In this document: one piece after another, positions 1 through 8,136 of the stretch | Layout of the letters: every line of letters begins with the position of its first letter | How positions within the stretch are numbered: position 1 is the stretch's first letter | Source of the DNA: Avichristensenella sp031549105 | GTDB taxonomy: Bacteria; Bacillota; Clostridia; Christensenellales; Aristaeellaceae | Direction: 5' to 3' | NCBI GenBank assembly: GCA_031549105.1 | Contig: JAVBQK010000069.1 | Location: 1-64,000, forward strand | DNA length: 64,000 bases | The notes under the pieces: model-generated | Database searches by the model: none | What the model was told of the DNA's origin: nothing | Seen by the model: only the letters and a program-made list of their open reading frames with translations | Program-made: the position numbers and the translations under genes

Positions 1-42
1 TTTTTGTTTTGTTTGATAATGAATCGTGTTCTGACCCTTGCG

Positions 43-119
43 TGAGCAAACATGGGTTTCGAAAGGGCAACGCCCTTCGCGAGGGGTCCAGGGGAGCAGC
101 GCTCCCCTGGCGTCCCCTG
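43..119. repeat. Intergenic palindromic repeat cluster, copy 1
   Basis: This stretch lies just downstream of the xylB stop codon. It holds two nested inverted repeats, GAAGGGC-type (GAAAGGGCAACGCCCTTC) and CCAGGGGAG-N3-CTCCCCTGG. The same modules recur at about ten other gene boundaries in the window. It has no coding potential of its own that I can support. The function is unknown; strong hairpins at gene ends could act as terminators or mRNA stabilisers. Confidence 0.75.
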
Positions 120-1643
120 TCACAATCCCTTGATTTCTCCAAATGCGCCCTTTAGCGCCGGGTATAGCCCTTGATATGCCGCGTAACCCTTGGCGTAGTA
201 GGCGGATGCCTCCCCGCTCGGCTGCTTTGCTTCGCCGTAGCGGATGAGGCTCTTGCACGCGGTGCGCACATCCAGAAAGAGGCCGGAACCTACGCCCGCC
301 AGGATGGCTACGCCCAGCGCCGCGCCCTCGGAGGAGAGGGCCGTGCGCACCGGCAGCGCAAACATGTCTGCGATCATTTGCCGCCAGAGCGGGCTTTTGG
401 CGCCGCCGCCGCAGGCTAGCATTTCGGTGGGTGTCACGCCCATGCCGGAGAGGATCGTCAGGCTGTCCTTGAGCGCGTAGGTCGCGCCTTCCATCACCGC
501 GCGCATCAGGTCACGGCGCGTGTGCATTGCCGACAGGCCGATGAACGCGCCCCGGCAGTCCGGGTCCAGGTGCGGCGTGCGCTCGCCCATCAGGTAGGGC
601 AGGAAGAGCAGGCGGTTCGCGCCGATTGGGGATTGTTGGATCGCTTCGTTCATCAGCACGTAGGGGTCGATGCCCATCGCGTCCGCTGTCTGCATCTCCG
701 CCGCGCAGAAGTTGTCGCGGAACCACTTAAGCGACAGCCCGGCCGACTGGACTACGCCCATCACATGCCACGCGCCCGGCACCGCGCAGCAGAATGTGTG
801 CACGCGGCCCTTGGGGTCAATGGACAGCTTGTCCGTATGCGCAAACACCACACCCGATGTGCCGATCGTCGTGAACGCGCGGCCATCCTCCACCACGCCC
901 ATGCCCACCGCTGCCGCCGCGTTATCGCCCGCGCCGCCGACGACCACCGTCTTTGTCGATAGGCCGGTCAATGCGGATGCTTCGGCGGAGATGACGCCCG
1001 TCACCTCGGGCGATTCGTAGACCTTGGCCAGCAGCGCCGCGTCGATCTCCAGCGCGTCCAGCACCTCCTGCGACCAACGGCGGCCCGGCACGTCCAGCAG
1101 CTGCATGCCCGATGCGTCCGATACCTCGGTGGCAAACTCGCCGGTGAGCTTGTAGCGCAGATAATCCTTGGGCAGCAGGATGTGGCGGCAGGCCGCGTAC
1201 GTCTCGGGCTCGTGGTTCTTCACCCACATGATCTTGCTGGCGGTGAAGCCCGTCAGCGCCGGGTTCGCGGTGATCTCGATCATCTTCGCCGCGCCGACGC
1301 GCCGCGTGATCTCCTCGCACTCCGCGCCGGTGCGCTGATCCGCCCAGATGATCGAGCGGCGCAGCACCTCGCCGCGCGCATCCAGCATCACCAGTCCGTG
1401 CATCTGGCCGGAAATACCCAGCCCCACGATCGCATCCGGCGCGACGCCGCTCTGCCCCAGCACCGTGCGGATGGTCTTTTGCGCCGCATCCCACCAGTCC
1501 TCGGGCGATTGCTCGGCCCAGCCGTTGTGCGGCTGGTACAGCGGGTATTCCGCCGATGCACTGGCGATGATCTCCCCATCCTGGCGGAACAGTACCGTCT
1601 TCGTGCCGGAAGTACCCAGGTCAATCCCTAGTAAATATTGCAT
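120..1643 (-). CDS. xylB: Xylulokinase
   Basis: FGGY-family carbohydrate kinase of 507 aa that phosphorylates D-xylulose to xylulose 5-phosphate in the cytoplasm. The N terminus has the actin-like ATPase phosphate-1 motif GIDLGTSGTKT. The region GISGQMHGLVMLD and the phosphate-2 segment VVGGAGDNAAAA are typical of XylB, and CGGGAKSPLWRQMIADM is the usual C-terminal adenosine-binding motif. The ATG at 1643 is chosen because GAGGTG lies five bases before it; a longer frame starts 24 bases upstream without a better site. The length is normal for the family. No other xylose gene is adjacent, but araA and araD lie about 18 kb away, so pentose use is spread over the region. The ribulokinase araB is not in the window; XylB-like enzymes sometimes cover that role, which is only inference here. 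Confidence 0.93.
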   Translation of the reverse strand: MQYLLGIDLGTSGTKTVLFRQDGEIIASASAEYPLYQPHNGWAEQSPEDWWDAAQKTIRTVLGQSGVAPDAIVGLGISGQMHGLVMLDARGEVLRRSIIWADQRTGAECEEITRRVGAAKMIEITANPALTGFTASKIMWVKNHEPETYAACRHILLPKDYLRYKLTGEFATEVSDASGMQLLDVPGRRWSQEVLDALEIDAALLAKVYESPEVTGVISAEASALTGLSTKTVVVGGAGDNAAAAVGMGVVEDGRAFTTIGTSGVVFAHTDKLSIDPKGRVHTFCCAVPGAWHVMGVVQSAGLSLKWFRDNFCAAEMQTADAMGIDPYVLMNEAIQQSPIGANRLLFLPYLMGERTPHLDPDCRGAFIGLSAMHTRRDLMRAVMEGATYALKDSLTILSGMGVTPTEMLACGGGAKSPLWRQMIADMFALPVRTALSSEGAALGVAILAGVGSGLFLDVRTACKSLIRYGEAKQPSGEASAYYAKGYAAYQGLYPALKGAFGEIKGL

Positions 1644-1678
1644 ATCTACACCTCGATTGTTTTCCAATTGCCAACATT

Positions 1679-2626
1679 TTACGATAGCGGCATATGCTTG
1701 TCAATGAACGTATCAACCATGCCCCAGTACAGCTCCGGGTCGGCCGACGCGGCCCCACCGTGCCCCGCGCCGGGGATCACCAGCTTCTCTTTTTCGCACG
1801 CGGCAGCTTCGTAAAGCGGCTCCAGCATCCAGAAGGGAACGAACGTGTCGGCGTCGCCATGAATGAACAGCGTTGGCGTGACGCTCTTTTCCACCTGCTC
1901 GACCGCGCTGGCCTCGCCCAGCCAGTAACCCGCGCGTACCTTGGCTGTCAGCGACGCGATGTACAGCACCGGGAATGCCGGCAGGCCAAACTGCTCTTTG
2001 AGCTGCGTGGAAAACTCGTCCCAGACCGATGTGTAGCCGCAGTCCTCGATGACCGCCTTGACATTCCCCGGCATCGCTTCGCCGGAGGTCATCATCACCG
2101 TCGCAGCGCCCATCGACACGCCGTAGAGCAGGATTTCCGCGTCCGGGTCATCCTGGATGATCCGGTCAATCCAGCGCAGCACATCCAGCCGGTCGGGCCA
2201 GCCCATGCCAATATAGTCGCCCTCGCTCTGGCCATGGCCGCGCAGGTCGGGCATCAGCACGGAAAAGCCATGTTCAAAGAACCGTTCTCCCCGGCTCGTC
2301 ATGTCCGTCGCGCGGCCGGTATACCCGTGCACCACGATTGCGTAGCGGCTGCCTTCGGTGCGGGCCATGTACCCGTGCAGCCGAAGGCCATCGGCGCTGT
2401 CGATCCAGACATCCTCCGCGTTGTCCGAAAGCCAAGTGCCGTCATTTCGTGCAAACGCGGGCGCGTCCGGCTCAATCGCGTCCGCCGTAGCCGGATTGGT
2501 CCCAGTCGCGCCGCGCCGGGTCTTGAGCGAGTAGTTATAGAAAAAATCGCCGACAAAATAGCAGGCGATGCCCACGACCAATACCACCGCCGTAACGATA
2601 ATAACGATAACGCGCGTCCGTGACAT
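1679..2626 (-). CDS. Alpha/beta hydrolase, membrane-anchored
   Basis: Serine hydrolase of the alpha/beta fold, 315 aa. The N terminus has one hydrophobic helix (VIVIIVTAVVLVVGIACYF), so the enzyme is probably anchored with its catalytic domain outside the membrane. The nucleophile elbow GVSMG, the oxyanion region VVHGYTG, the acid residue region HGDADTFVP and the late histidine GAGHGG form a full catalytic set. The start at 2626 is preceded by GGGAGGG with good spacing. The family (YqkD/S9-like peptidase or lipase group) does not give the substrate. It lies 36 bases upstream of xylB on the same strand and may be co-transcribed with it. Confidence 0.82.
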   Translation of the reverse strand: MSRTRVIVIIVTAVVLVVGIACYFVGDFFYNYSLKTRRGATGTNPATADAIEPDAPAFARNDGTWLSDNAEDVWIDSADGLRLHGYMARTEGSRYAIVVHGYTGRATDMTSRGERFFEHGFSVLMPDLRGHGQSEGDYIGMGWPDRLDVLRWIDRIIQDDPDAEILLYGVSMGAATVMMTSGEAMPGNVKAVIEDCGYTSVWDEFSTQLKEQFGLPAFPVLYIASLTAKVRAGYWLGEASAVEQVEKSVTPTLFIHGDADTFVPFWMLEPLYEAAACEKEKLVIPGAGHGGAASADPELYWGMVDTFIDKHMPLS

Positions 2627-2711
2627 AGAAACCCTCCCATTTATCCTTTGATACAGAATGAGTATAGCACAGTTTCCATTGCCGCGCGATAGCGTTTGCA
2701 GATGACAACAT

Positions 2712-2740
2712 TTGACGATATGGATCATCTTTGTTATACT
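2712..2740 (+). promoter_or_regulatory. Sigma-A-type promoter for the KamA-like gene
   Basis: TTGACG at 2712-2717 and TATACT at 2735-2740 are separated by 17 bases, about 60 bases before the chosen start of the KamA-like gene. This is a near-consensus vegetative promoter. Confidence 0.75.
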
Positions 2741-2801
2741 AATGGTGAGCAATAATGCCGAAAGGAGAATGCGATCGTACCAGAAGGAAGGAGTTGATGA
2801 C

Positions 2802-3902
2802 ATGCCTTGGCAAGACACGCTCAAAAGCGGCATTCATACTGTGGAGGACCTGCTGCCCCATCTGCCGCTTTCTATGGAAGAGCAGAACCGAATGACCGAC
2901 ATCTTGGACCGGTTTCCGCTCGCGGTAACCCCATACTACCTATCGTTGATTGACTTTTCCGATCCGAACGACCCCATCCGCAAGATGGCCATCCCCTCCA
3001 TTGCGGAGACCGACCTCTCCGGCAGCTTCGACACCAGCGGCGAGGCCGACCACACCGTGCTCGGCGGCCTGCAGCACAAGTATGCCGAGACGGTCATGAT
3101 TCTCTCCACCAACCAGTGCGCGATGTACTGCCGCCACTGCTTCCGCAAGCGGCTGGTCGGGCTGAGCGACGCGGAAGTCGGCCAGAACTTCGACGCGATG
3201 CGCGACTACATCCAATCTCACCCCGAGATCACCAACGCGCTGGTGTCCGGCGGCGATGCGCTGCTGAACACCAACGAGCGATTGGGCCACCTGCTGTCGC
3301 TGCTCGCGGACATCGACCACCTGGATGTAATCCGCATCGGCACGCGCGTGCCCGTCGTGTTCCCAGAACGCATTCTGGAAGACGACGCGCTGCTATCGCT
3401 GCTCGCCTCCATCACCCGCCGCAAGCGGCTGTTCCTGATCACACAGTTCAACCACCCGCGCGAGCTAACCGCCGATTCGATCGCCGCGCTCCGCGCAATC
3501 CAATCCCTGGGCATCCCCACCAAGAACCAAACCGTGCTGCTGCGCGGCGTCAACGACGACCCCGCCATCCTCGGCGACCTGCTGCGCGCCCTCACCCGCG
3601 CAGGTGTATCGCCCTATTACGTCTTCCAATGCAGGCCTGTCTCCGGCGTCAAAAGCCAATTCCAGGTACCGCTCCTCCGGGGCGTAGAAATCGTCGAAAA
3701 AGCCAAGGCACGGCAGAACGGCCTTGGCAAGGGCTTCAAATACTGCATGTCCCACCCTACGGGAAAGCTGGAGATACTCGGCGCAGTCCCCAGTGGAGAA
3801 ATGCTCTTCCGCTATCATGAGGCCGTCCGCCCCGAGGACCTAGGCCGCCTATTCACGCTACCGGTGACGGAGGAGGACGCGTGGGTGGGGGACGTGGGGT
3901 GA
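2802..3902 (+). CDS. KamA-family radical SAM protein
   Basis: Radical S-adenosylmethionine protein of 366 aa related to lysine 2,3-aminomutase. The 4Fe-4S cluster motif CAMYCRHC (CxxxCxxC) is clear near residue 105. The SAM-binding region SGGDALL and the downstream VSPYYVFQCRPVSG block match the KamA family. The C terminus has SHPTGKLEILG instead of the GGGGK motif that holds PLP in characterised lysine 2,3-aminomutases, so an aminomutase activity should not be assumed. The ATG at 2802 follows GAAGGAAGGAG by about nine bases; upstream ATGs in frame have poor spacing. The gene has its own promoter and is followed by a large repeat cluster, so it is probably monocistronic. Confidence 0.85.
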   Translation: MPWQDTLKSGIHTVEDLLPHLPLSMEEQNRMTDILDRFPLAVTPYYLSLIDFSDPNDPIRKMAIPSIAETDLSGSFDTSGEADHTVLGGLQHKYAETVMILSTNQCAMYCRHCFRKRLVGLSDAEVGQNFDAMRDYIQSHPEITNALVSGGDALLNTNERLGHLLSLLADIDHLDVIRIGTRVPVVFPERILEDDALLSLLASITRRKRLFLITQFNHPRELTADSIAALRAIQSLGIPTKNQTVLLRGVNDDPAILGDLLRALTRAGVSPYYVFQCRPVSGVKSQFQVPLLRGVEIVEKAKARQNGLGKGFKYCMSHPTGKLEILGAVPSGEMLFRYHEAVRPEDLGRLFTLPVTEEDAWVGDVG

Positions 3903-3907
3903 CGTAA

Positions 3908-4203
3908 AAAGACACGCCAGGGGGACTTTGTCCCCCTGGACCCCCTACCAGGAGGCCTCTGCCCGGGTTTTCCTATTGTCACGGCGCAAGCGCCGCTCTG
4001 TAGGAAAACCAACCTTCGCCGCATTTGATTCCGCCACTGGCGGAATGCGGCTCAGGTTCCCCTGGACCTCCGACATTTCGCCTGCGGGCGGGTTATCATC
4101 TAATACGCATGCATAATCCCAACCCGCCGTGAGGCGAAATGTTGGGTTTGGAAAGGGCAAAGCCCTTCCCGGGGTCCAGGGGGCAGAGCCCCCTGGCGTT
4201 GCC
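3908..4203. repeat. Mosaic intergenic repeat cluster, copy 2 (long form)
   Basis: The 300 bases between two convergent genes are made almost entirely of inverted repeats. CCAGGGGGAC-TTT-GTCCCCCTGG lies at 3917-3939. A 45-base element bounded by GGTTTTCCTA and TAGGAAAACC lies at 3966-4010. A nested hairpin around ATTCCGCCACTGGCGGAAT follows at 4018-4051. CATTTCGCC/GGCGAAATG modules come next, and CCAGGGGGC-AGA-GCCCCCTGG closes the cluster near 4176-4196. The same blocks recur in other order and orientation elsewhere. No gene is supported here. Confidence 0.85.
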
Positions 4204-4207
4204 TATC

Positions 4208-5353
4208 TCACGGCCTCTCCCCCACGGCCATCAGCTTGCTCAGCGTCTCCGGCCCGGCTACGCCGTCGGCTTTTAGGTTGTTTGCCCGCTGGAACGCCCG
4301 CACTGCGGCGGCGGTTTTGGCGCCGTAGACTTGGTCGGGTTTGCTCTTTAGGTATCCGGCAGTGATAAGGGCCTCTTGCAGGGCGTACACGTCGTCGCCT
4401 TCTTTGCCGGTGGAGAGCTCGCGGGTAAAGCCTGCGGGGAAGGTTGGCTCCTCGTACAGCGGGATTTCGATGCCCGCCTCCAGCATTTTTGCACGAGTGG
4501 CTGTGCCGACGATTCCGTCCGGCTCCAGGTCGTGCGCTTGCTGGAATTTGCGCACCGCGTTAATCGTGCGCGGGCCGTATACGTTATCCGCGCGGCTGGT
4601 GAACAGGCCCATTTCGGCAAGCTGCAGTTGCAGCGCGAGTACGTCGTTGCCTTCCTTCCACAGAATCAGCGTGCGGGCTGTGCCGTCCTCGCTGGGCCTG
4701 GGGGTGGGGGTGGGGGTGGGCTTCGGCGTGGGCGCTGGGGTTGGGGTCGGTTCCGGGGTGGGCACGGGTGTCGGGGATGGCGTTGGCGATGGTGTAGGTG
4801 ACGGCGTGGGCGATGGCGTGGGCGATGGCGTGGGTTCGGGTGTTGGCGACGGTGTCGCCGAAGGAGTCGCCGTCGGTGTGGGTGAAGGCGGTACGATGGA
4901 CGCGGCAGCAGCATTGACCTTCGTGGTCGCGGTAGGTGCCTGCGTGGCGGTCACGGCCACTGTTGCCGTTGCGGTAGGTTTTGCCGTTGGGGTAGGCATC
5001 GGTTCGGGATCGCCGTAGACGATGGAGAAGGTGATGTTGCCAGCGGCGTCGCGCGGCACGCCTTCCTCGCGCAGCACAAAGTCGTTTGTGCCCGCGCCCA
5101 GCTCCAGCGAGAACTCGCCTTCCGCAGCGATGAGCTTGACCGTCAGCGGGTACATCCAAATGCCGCGGTGCTTATGCGAGAGTGTGTACCCCATCCCCGG
5201 CTCGCCAAAGAACTTGATGGTTACCTGCGCCGTGTCCGTTTGCTCAATGGGGTCGACCAAGCCGTACTTGGCCGCCGCTTCCGACAGCGCCGCACAGGGA
5301 ATCAGCAGGCACGCAATCAGCAACAGCGACAGCGCGCGTGTAAACATTTTCAT
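4208..5353 (-). CDS. Secreted peptidoglycan-binding protein with Pro/Thr linker
   Basis: Exported protein of 381 aa. A signal peptide (ALSLLLIACLLIPCAALSEA) is followed by a beta-rich N-terminal domain of about 110 residues that I do not recognise. A long linker of Pro-Thr/Ser-Pro repeats spans about residues 125-220. Two peptidoglycan-binding type 1 repeats close the protein (LQLQLAEMGLF...RTINAVRKFQQAHDLEPDGIVG and ALQEALITAGYL...KTAAAVRAFQRANNLKADGVAG). The expected role is binding to cell-wall glycan; no catalytic domain is seen. The start follows GGAAAGGGG with suitable spacing. It lies downstream of ftsZ behind a terminator, so co-transcription with the division genes is not expected. 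Confidence 0.82.
   Translation of the reverse strand: MKMFTRALSLLLIACLLIPCAALSEAAAKYGLVDPIEQTDTAQVTIKFFGEPGMGYTLSHKHRGIWMYPLTVKLIAAEGEFSLELGAGTNDFVLREEGVPRDAAGNITFSIVYGDPEPMPTPTAKPTATATVAVTATQAPTATTKVNAAAASIVPPSPTPTATPSATPSPTPEPTPSPTPSPTPSPTPSPTPSPTPVPTPEPTPTPAPTPKPTPTPTPRPSEDGTARTLILWKEGNDVLALQLQLAEMGLFTSRADNVYGPRTINAVRKFQQAHDLEPDGIVGTATRAKMLEAGIEIPLYEEPTFPAGFTRELSTGKEGDDVYALQEALITAGYLKSKPDQVYGAKTAAAVRAFQRANNLKADGVAGPETLSKLMAVGERP
4691..4886. repeat. 12-bp-type tandem repeat coding for Pro-Thr/Ser linker
   Basis: Degenerate tandem units such as GGCGTGGGCGAT run through the linker of the peptidoglycan-binding protein. Read on the minus strand they encode SPTP/EPTP units. Such repeats can expand or contract by slippage without breaking the frame. 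Confidence 0.7.
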
Positions 5354-5375
5354 TTACATAACCCCTTTCCTCTGT

Positions 5376-5408
5376 AAAAAAGCCGCGGGCCAATGGCGTC
5401 GCGGCTTT
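5376..5408 (-). terminator. Intrinsic terminator after ftsZ
   Basis: On the minus strand AGCCGCG and CGCGGCT form a stem around a loop of about 12 bases, and the stem runs into six T residues. It lies 14 bases after the ftsZ stop. Confidence 0.8.
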
Positions 5409-5421
5409 GTATGGGTCTGTA

Positions 5422-6714
5422 TTACCGCTTGGGCGGCCGGCGGAGGTAGGCCGGTACGTCGCTGCCGACGCTGCCGCTCTTCTCCTGCGCAGGCTCCTGT
5501 GCGGGCGCGCGATCGTATGGGTCATTCTCCGGCTGCTGCTGTTGCTGGTAGCCACCCCGCATCGGGCTGGGGGCGGCGGCCGGCGCGCGGCTGTTGACGA
5601 ACGAGGGGATGTCCGGCTCATCCTGGCGCCCGCTGCTGCGGGGCGCTTCAGAGCGCCAACCGGAGCTGTATCCGCCGTAGGAAGCGGGCGTCTCGCGGCC
5701 ATAGTTGCGCTCGCGTTCGCGCTCGTGCGGCTTGCGGGTCGGTTCCTTCGGCGGGAAGGGCGTCTTTTCAAATCCTGTGGCGATGACGGTGATGCGGACC
5801 TCGTCCTCCAGCGACTCGTCGATGCCCGCGCCGAAGATGATGTTCGCCTCGTTATCGGCAGCCTGAATGATCAGCTGCGCGGCCTCATTGATCTCTACGA
5901 TGGACATATTGCGTCCGCCGGTGACGTTCATCAGCACCGCGCGCGCGCCGTCGATCGAGGTTTCGAGCATGGGGCTGGAAACCGCGTTCTTCGCGGCCTC
6001 GACCATGCTGTTCTCGCCCGTGCCAATGCCGATGCCCATGTGCGCCATGCCGCCGGACTCCATGACCGTCTTCACATCCGCGAAGTCCAGGTTGATCAGC
6101 GCCGGGACCGCGATCAGGTCGGAGATGCCCTGGATGCCCTGGCGGAGCACGTCGTCGGCGATCCTAAAGGCTTCCATCATCGTGGTACCCTTGGTAACCA
6201 CCTGCAGCAGGCGGTCGTTGGGGATGACGACAAGGGTATCCACGCGCTGCATCAGGTCCTGAATGCCGCCCTCAGCATTCTTCATGCGCTGCTTGCCCTC
6301 GAACATGAAAGGCTTGGTGACAACGCCGATGGTCAGGCACCCCATATCGCGCGCCACTTCGGCGACGATCGGGGCCGCGCCGGTGCCAGTGCCGCCACCC
6401 ATGCCGGCCGTAACGAACACCAGGTCCGCGCCCTTGAGCATTTGGGCGATTTCCTCGCGGCTTTCCTCCGCCGCGCGGCGGCCGATGTCCGGAATCGCGC
6501 CCGCGCCAAGGCCTTTGGTCAGCTTATCACCGATCTGCAGGCGGGTCGGCGCCATCGACATGGCGAGCGCCTGCTTGTCGGTGTTCACCGCGATGAACTC
6601 CACACCCCGCAGACCTTCCTCCACCATGCGGTTGACCGCATTCCCACCCGCGCCGCCGCAGCCGACGACCTTAATGGAAGCGTAACCGGTTTGTTCCACT
6701 TCAAACTCCAGCAT
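5422..6714 (-). CDS. ftsZ: Cell division protein FtsZ
   Basis: Tubulin-like GTPase of 430 aa that forms the cytokinetic ring. The N terminus IKVVGCGGAGGNAVNRM and the tubulin signature GGGTGTGAAP (GTP phosphate binding) are intact, as is the synergy-loop region INLDFADVKTVM with its catalytic Asp. After about residue 320 a variable Pro/Arg/Gln-rich linker leads to the terminal DVPAYLRRPPKR peptide, the usual tail that binds FtsA. The ATG at 6714 is chosen because GAGGGGG lies six bases before it; in-frame ATGs upstream overlap or precede that site. ftsA lies 45 bases upstream on the same strand, so the two are probably one transcript ending at the terminator near 5376-5408. Confidence 0.97.
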   Translation of the reverse strand: MLEFEVEQTGYASIKVVGCGGAGGNAVNRMVEEGLRGVEFIAVNTDKQALAMSMAPTRLQIGDKLTKGLGAGAIPDIGRRAAEESREEIAQMLKGADLVFVTAGMGGGTGTGAAPIVAEVARDMGCLTIGVVTKPFMFEGKQRMKNAEGGIQDLMQRVDTLVVIPNDRLLQVVTKGTTMMEAFRIADDVLRQGIQGISDLIAVPALINLDFADVKTVMESGGMAHMGIGIGTGENSMVEAAKNAVSSPMLETSIDGARAVLMNVTGGRNMSIVEINEAAQLIIQAADNEANIIFGAGIDESLEDEVRITVIATGFEKTPFPPKEPTRKPHERERERNYGRETPASYGGYSSGWRSEAPRSSGRQDEPDIPSFVNSRAPAAAPSPMRGGYQQQQQPENDPYDRAPAQEPAQEKSGSVGSDVPAYLRRPPKR

Positions 6715-6759
6715 TGTCATCCCCCTCATACTCACTGTGAATCGGGTTTCCCCGCTCGT

Positions 6760-7932
6760 CTACTTGCGAAAGAAGCCTTTGACCTTCTCCAGAATGCCGC
6801 CGCTCTCCACCTGCTGCTCGATCGTCTCAAACACCAGATCCATCAGGCCCAGCGCGCTTGCGTAGACCGGGCTGTTGAGCTTGGCCGCCTTGGGCGAAGG
6901 CGCGCGCACCGGGCGTTCCATCTGCGCCGAGAGATACTCCCGGCCGCCGCGCATCAGCGCCAGTCCGCCTCCTGTGAGGTAGACGTTCGACCAACTGCCG
7001 AGCCTTACGCCCGAGTGGTTCAGCTCCTCTCGGATCAGCTCGGCGATCTCGTCCACACGCGGCTCCAGGACCCTTGCGACATCCTCGCGCGTGAAGGTGA
7101 CCGGCCGGCCCGAAGAGTCCACGGCGTCTATATTATCACCGCCCGGCATGCCAAAGATGTAACTGCGTTTGATTTGTTCGGCCATTGTCATGGAAACTTC
7201 CAGGCCGTAGGTCAAATCGACCGTGATATGCGCGCCGCCGACGGGAACGACCTTGTGAAAGACGAGCGCGTCGCCCTCCACAGCCATGATTTCGCTGTTG
7301 AGGTAGCCGATGTCGATGAGCACCGCGGTGCGGTCCCGGTCCTCCGGCGGCAGAAACAGCAGTGCCTCGCCCATGGGCGAGGAGAAAAAGCCAGCGACCG
7401 TCATGCCGAGCGCCTGCATGCGCCGGTTGATGTCGTTGAGAAAAAATTCATCCGCAACAATGAAGGAGACGAATGTCTTGAGCGTGGAGCCCTTAATGCC
7501 GACGGGCTCCATGGTCTTTTTGCCGTCATCCACCATGAACCAGGCGGGCGAACGATGGATGATAACGCCGCGCACCGGCTGTATCTCCTGGTCGGCCATG
7601 GAGAAAATACGCTCCACATCCGCCGGGGTAACGTGCGGGTCAACGCCCTGCAGCTGCAGCGTGGTTTCGGTCACGTAGACGCGGCAGAACTCGCCGGGCA
7701 CGCCGACGTGTATCTCATGGACGCGGCGGCTGGACTGCCCCTCCGCCTCCTGAATGGACGCGCGAATCGCATCGTTTACTTTTTCCGGGGTATTCCAATA
7801 GCCATCCGTATAGCCGTCGTACGGGACCACGCCGGCGCCAATGATATCACAACGGTGGTATCCGCCGCTCTCCGCTACGAGCGTCACGACCTTGGATGTT
7901 CCAAAGTCAATGGCCACCGACATGTTCTTCAT
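6760..7932 (-). CDS. ftsA: Cell division protein FtsA
   Basis: Actin/Hsp70-fold ATPase of 390 aa that tethers FtsZ to the membrane. The phosphate-1 motif AIDFGTSKV is at the N terminus, followed by the SHS2-type insert (residues about 80-170), the second phosphate motif TAVLIDIGYLNSEI, and the adenosine motif VYLTGGGLALMRGGREYL. The C terminus ILEKVKGFFRK is a short amphipathic helix of the kind that inserts in the membrane. The start at 7932 follows GGGGGG with six bases between. It ends with TAG, which shows that amber is a normal stop codon in this genome. It has its own promoter at 8016-8044. Confidence 0.9.
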   Translation of the reverse strand: MKNMSVAIDFGTSKVVTLVAESGGYHRCDIIGAGVVPYDGYTDGYWNTPEKVNDAIRASIQEAEGQSSRRVHEIHVGVPGEFCRVYVTETTLQLQGVDPHVTPADVERIFSMADQEIQPVRGVIIHRSPAWFMVDDGKKTMEPVGIKGSTLKTFVSFIVADEFFLNDINRRMQALGMTVAGFFSSPMGEALLFLPPEDRDRTAVLIDIGYLNSEIMAVEGDALVFHKVVPVGGAHITVDLTYGLEVSMTMAEQIKRSYIFGMPGGDNIDAVDSSGRPVTFTREDVARVLEPRVDEIAELIREELNHSGVRLGSWSNVYLTGGGLALMRGGREYLSAQMERPVRAPSPKAAKLNSPVYASALGLMDLVFETIEQQVESGGILEKVKGFFRK

Positions 7933-8015
7933 GCTGTACCCCCCTGTCACTTTGGGTATGGGCGCATTTAACGCCAAAAAAGCCACCGCGCTGATACGCC
8001 CATTGCATCATTGTT

Positions 8016-8044
8016 ATTCTACCCTGTCCCGCCTCCGAATGCAA
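8016..8044 (-). promoter_or_regulatory. Promoter for ftsA-ftsZ
   Basis: On the minus strand TTGCAT (8044-8039) and TAGAAT (8021-8016) are 17 bases apart, about 85 bases before the ftsA start. This separates ftsAZ transcription from ftsQ. Confidence 0.65.
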
Positions 8045-8107
8045 CAAAGGAATGCGGCTTTTCGACGAAAAACGGAAAAAAACTTGCGCGCGGCGTCGTT
8101 TCTTGCC

Positions 8108-8130
8108 GGAAAAACGACCGACCGTCGGTC
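8108..8130 (-). terminator. Possible terminator after ftsQ
   Basis: The perfect inverted repeat GACCGAC-N-GTCGGTC at 8116-8130 lies just after the ftsQ stop, and on the minus strand is followed by GTTTTT. Confidence 0.55.
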
Positions 8131-8136
8131 TGTCAA

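Noticed and set aside
120..2626. Xylose operon (xylA with xylB).
   Set aside because: The gene next to xylB is an alpha/beta hydrolase; no xylose isomerase is present.
4691..4886. Tandem repeats that could be taken for a CRISPR array.
   Set aside because: Units are 6-12 bases, contiguous with no spacers, in frame and encode a Pro-Thr linker.
5407..7971. A very long open frame (854 codons) on the plus strand.
   Set aside because: It runs antisense through ftsZ and ftsA; its protein is low-complexity His/Arg/Ala-rich, as expected from third-position GC bias, and both sense genes are certain.
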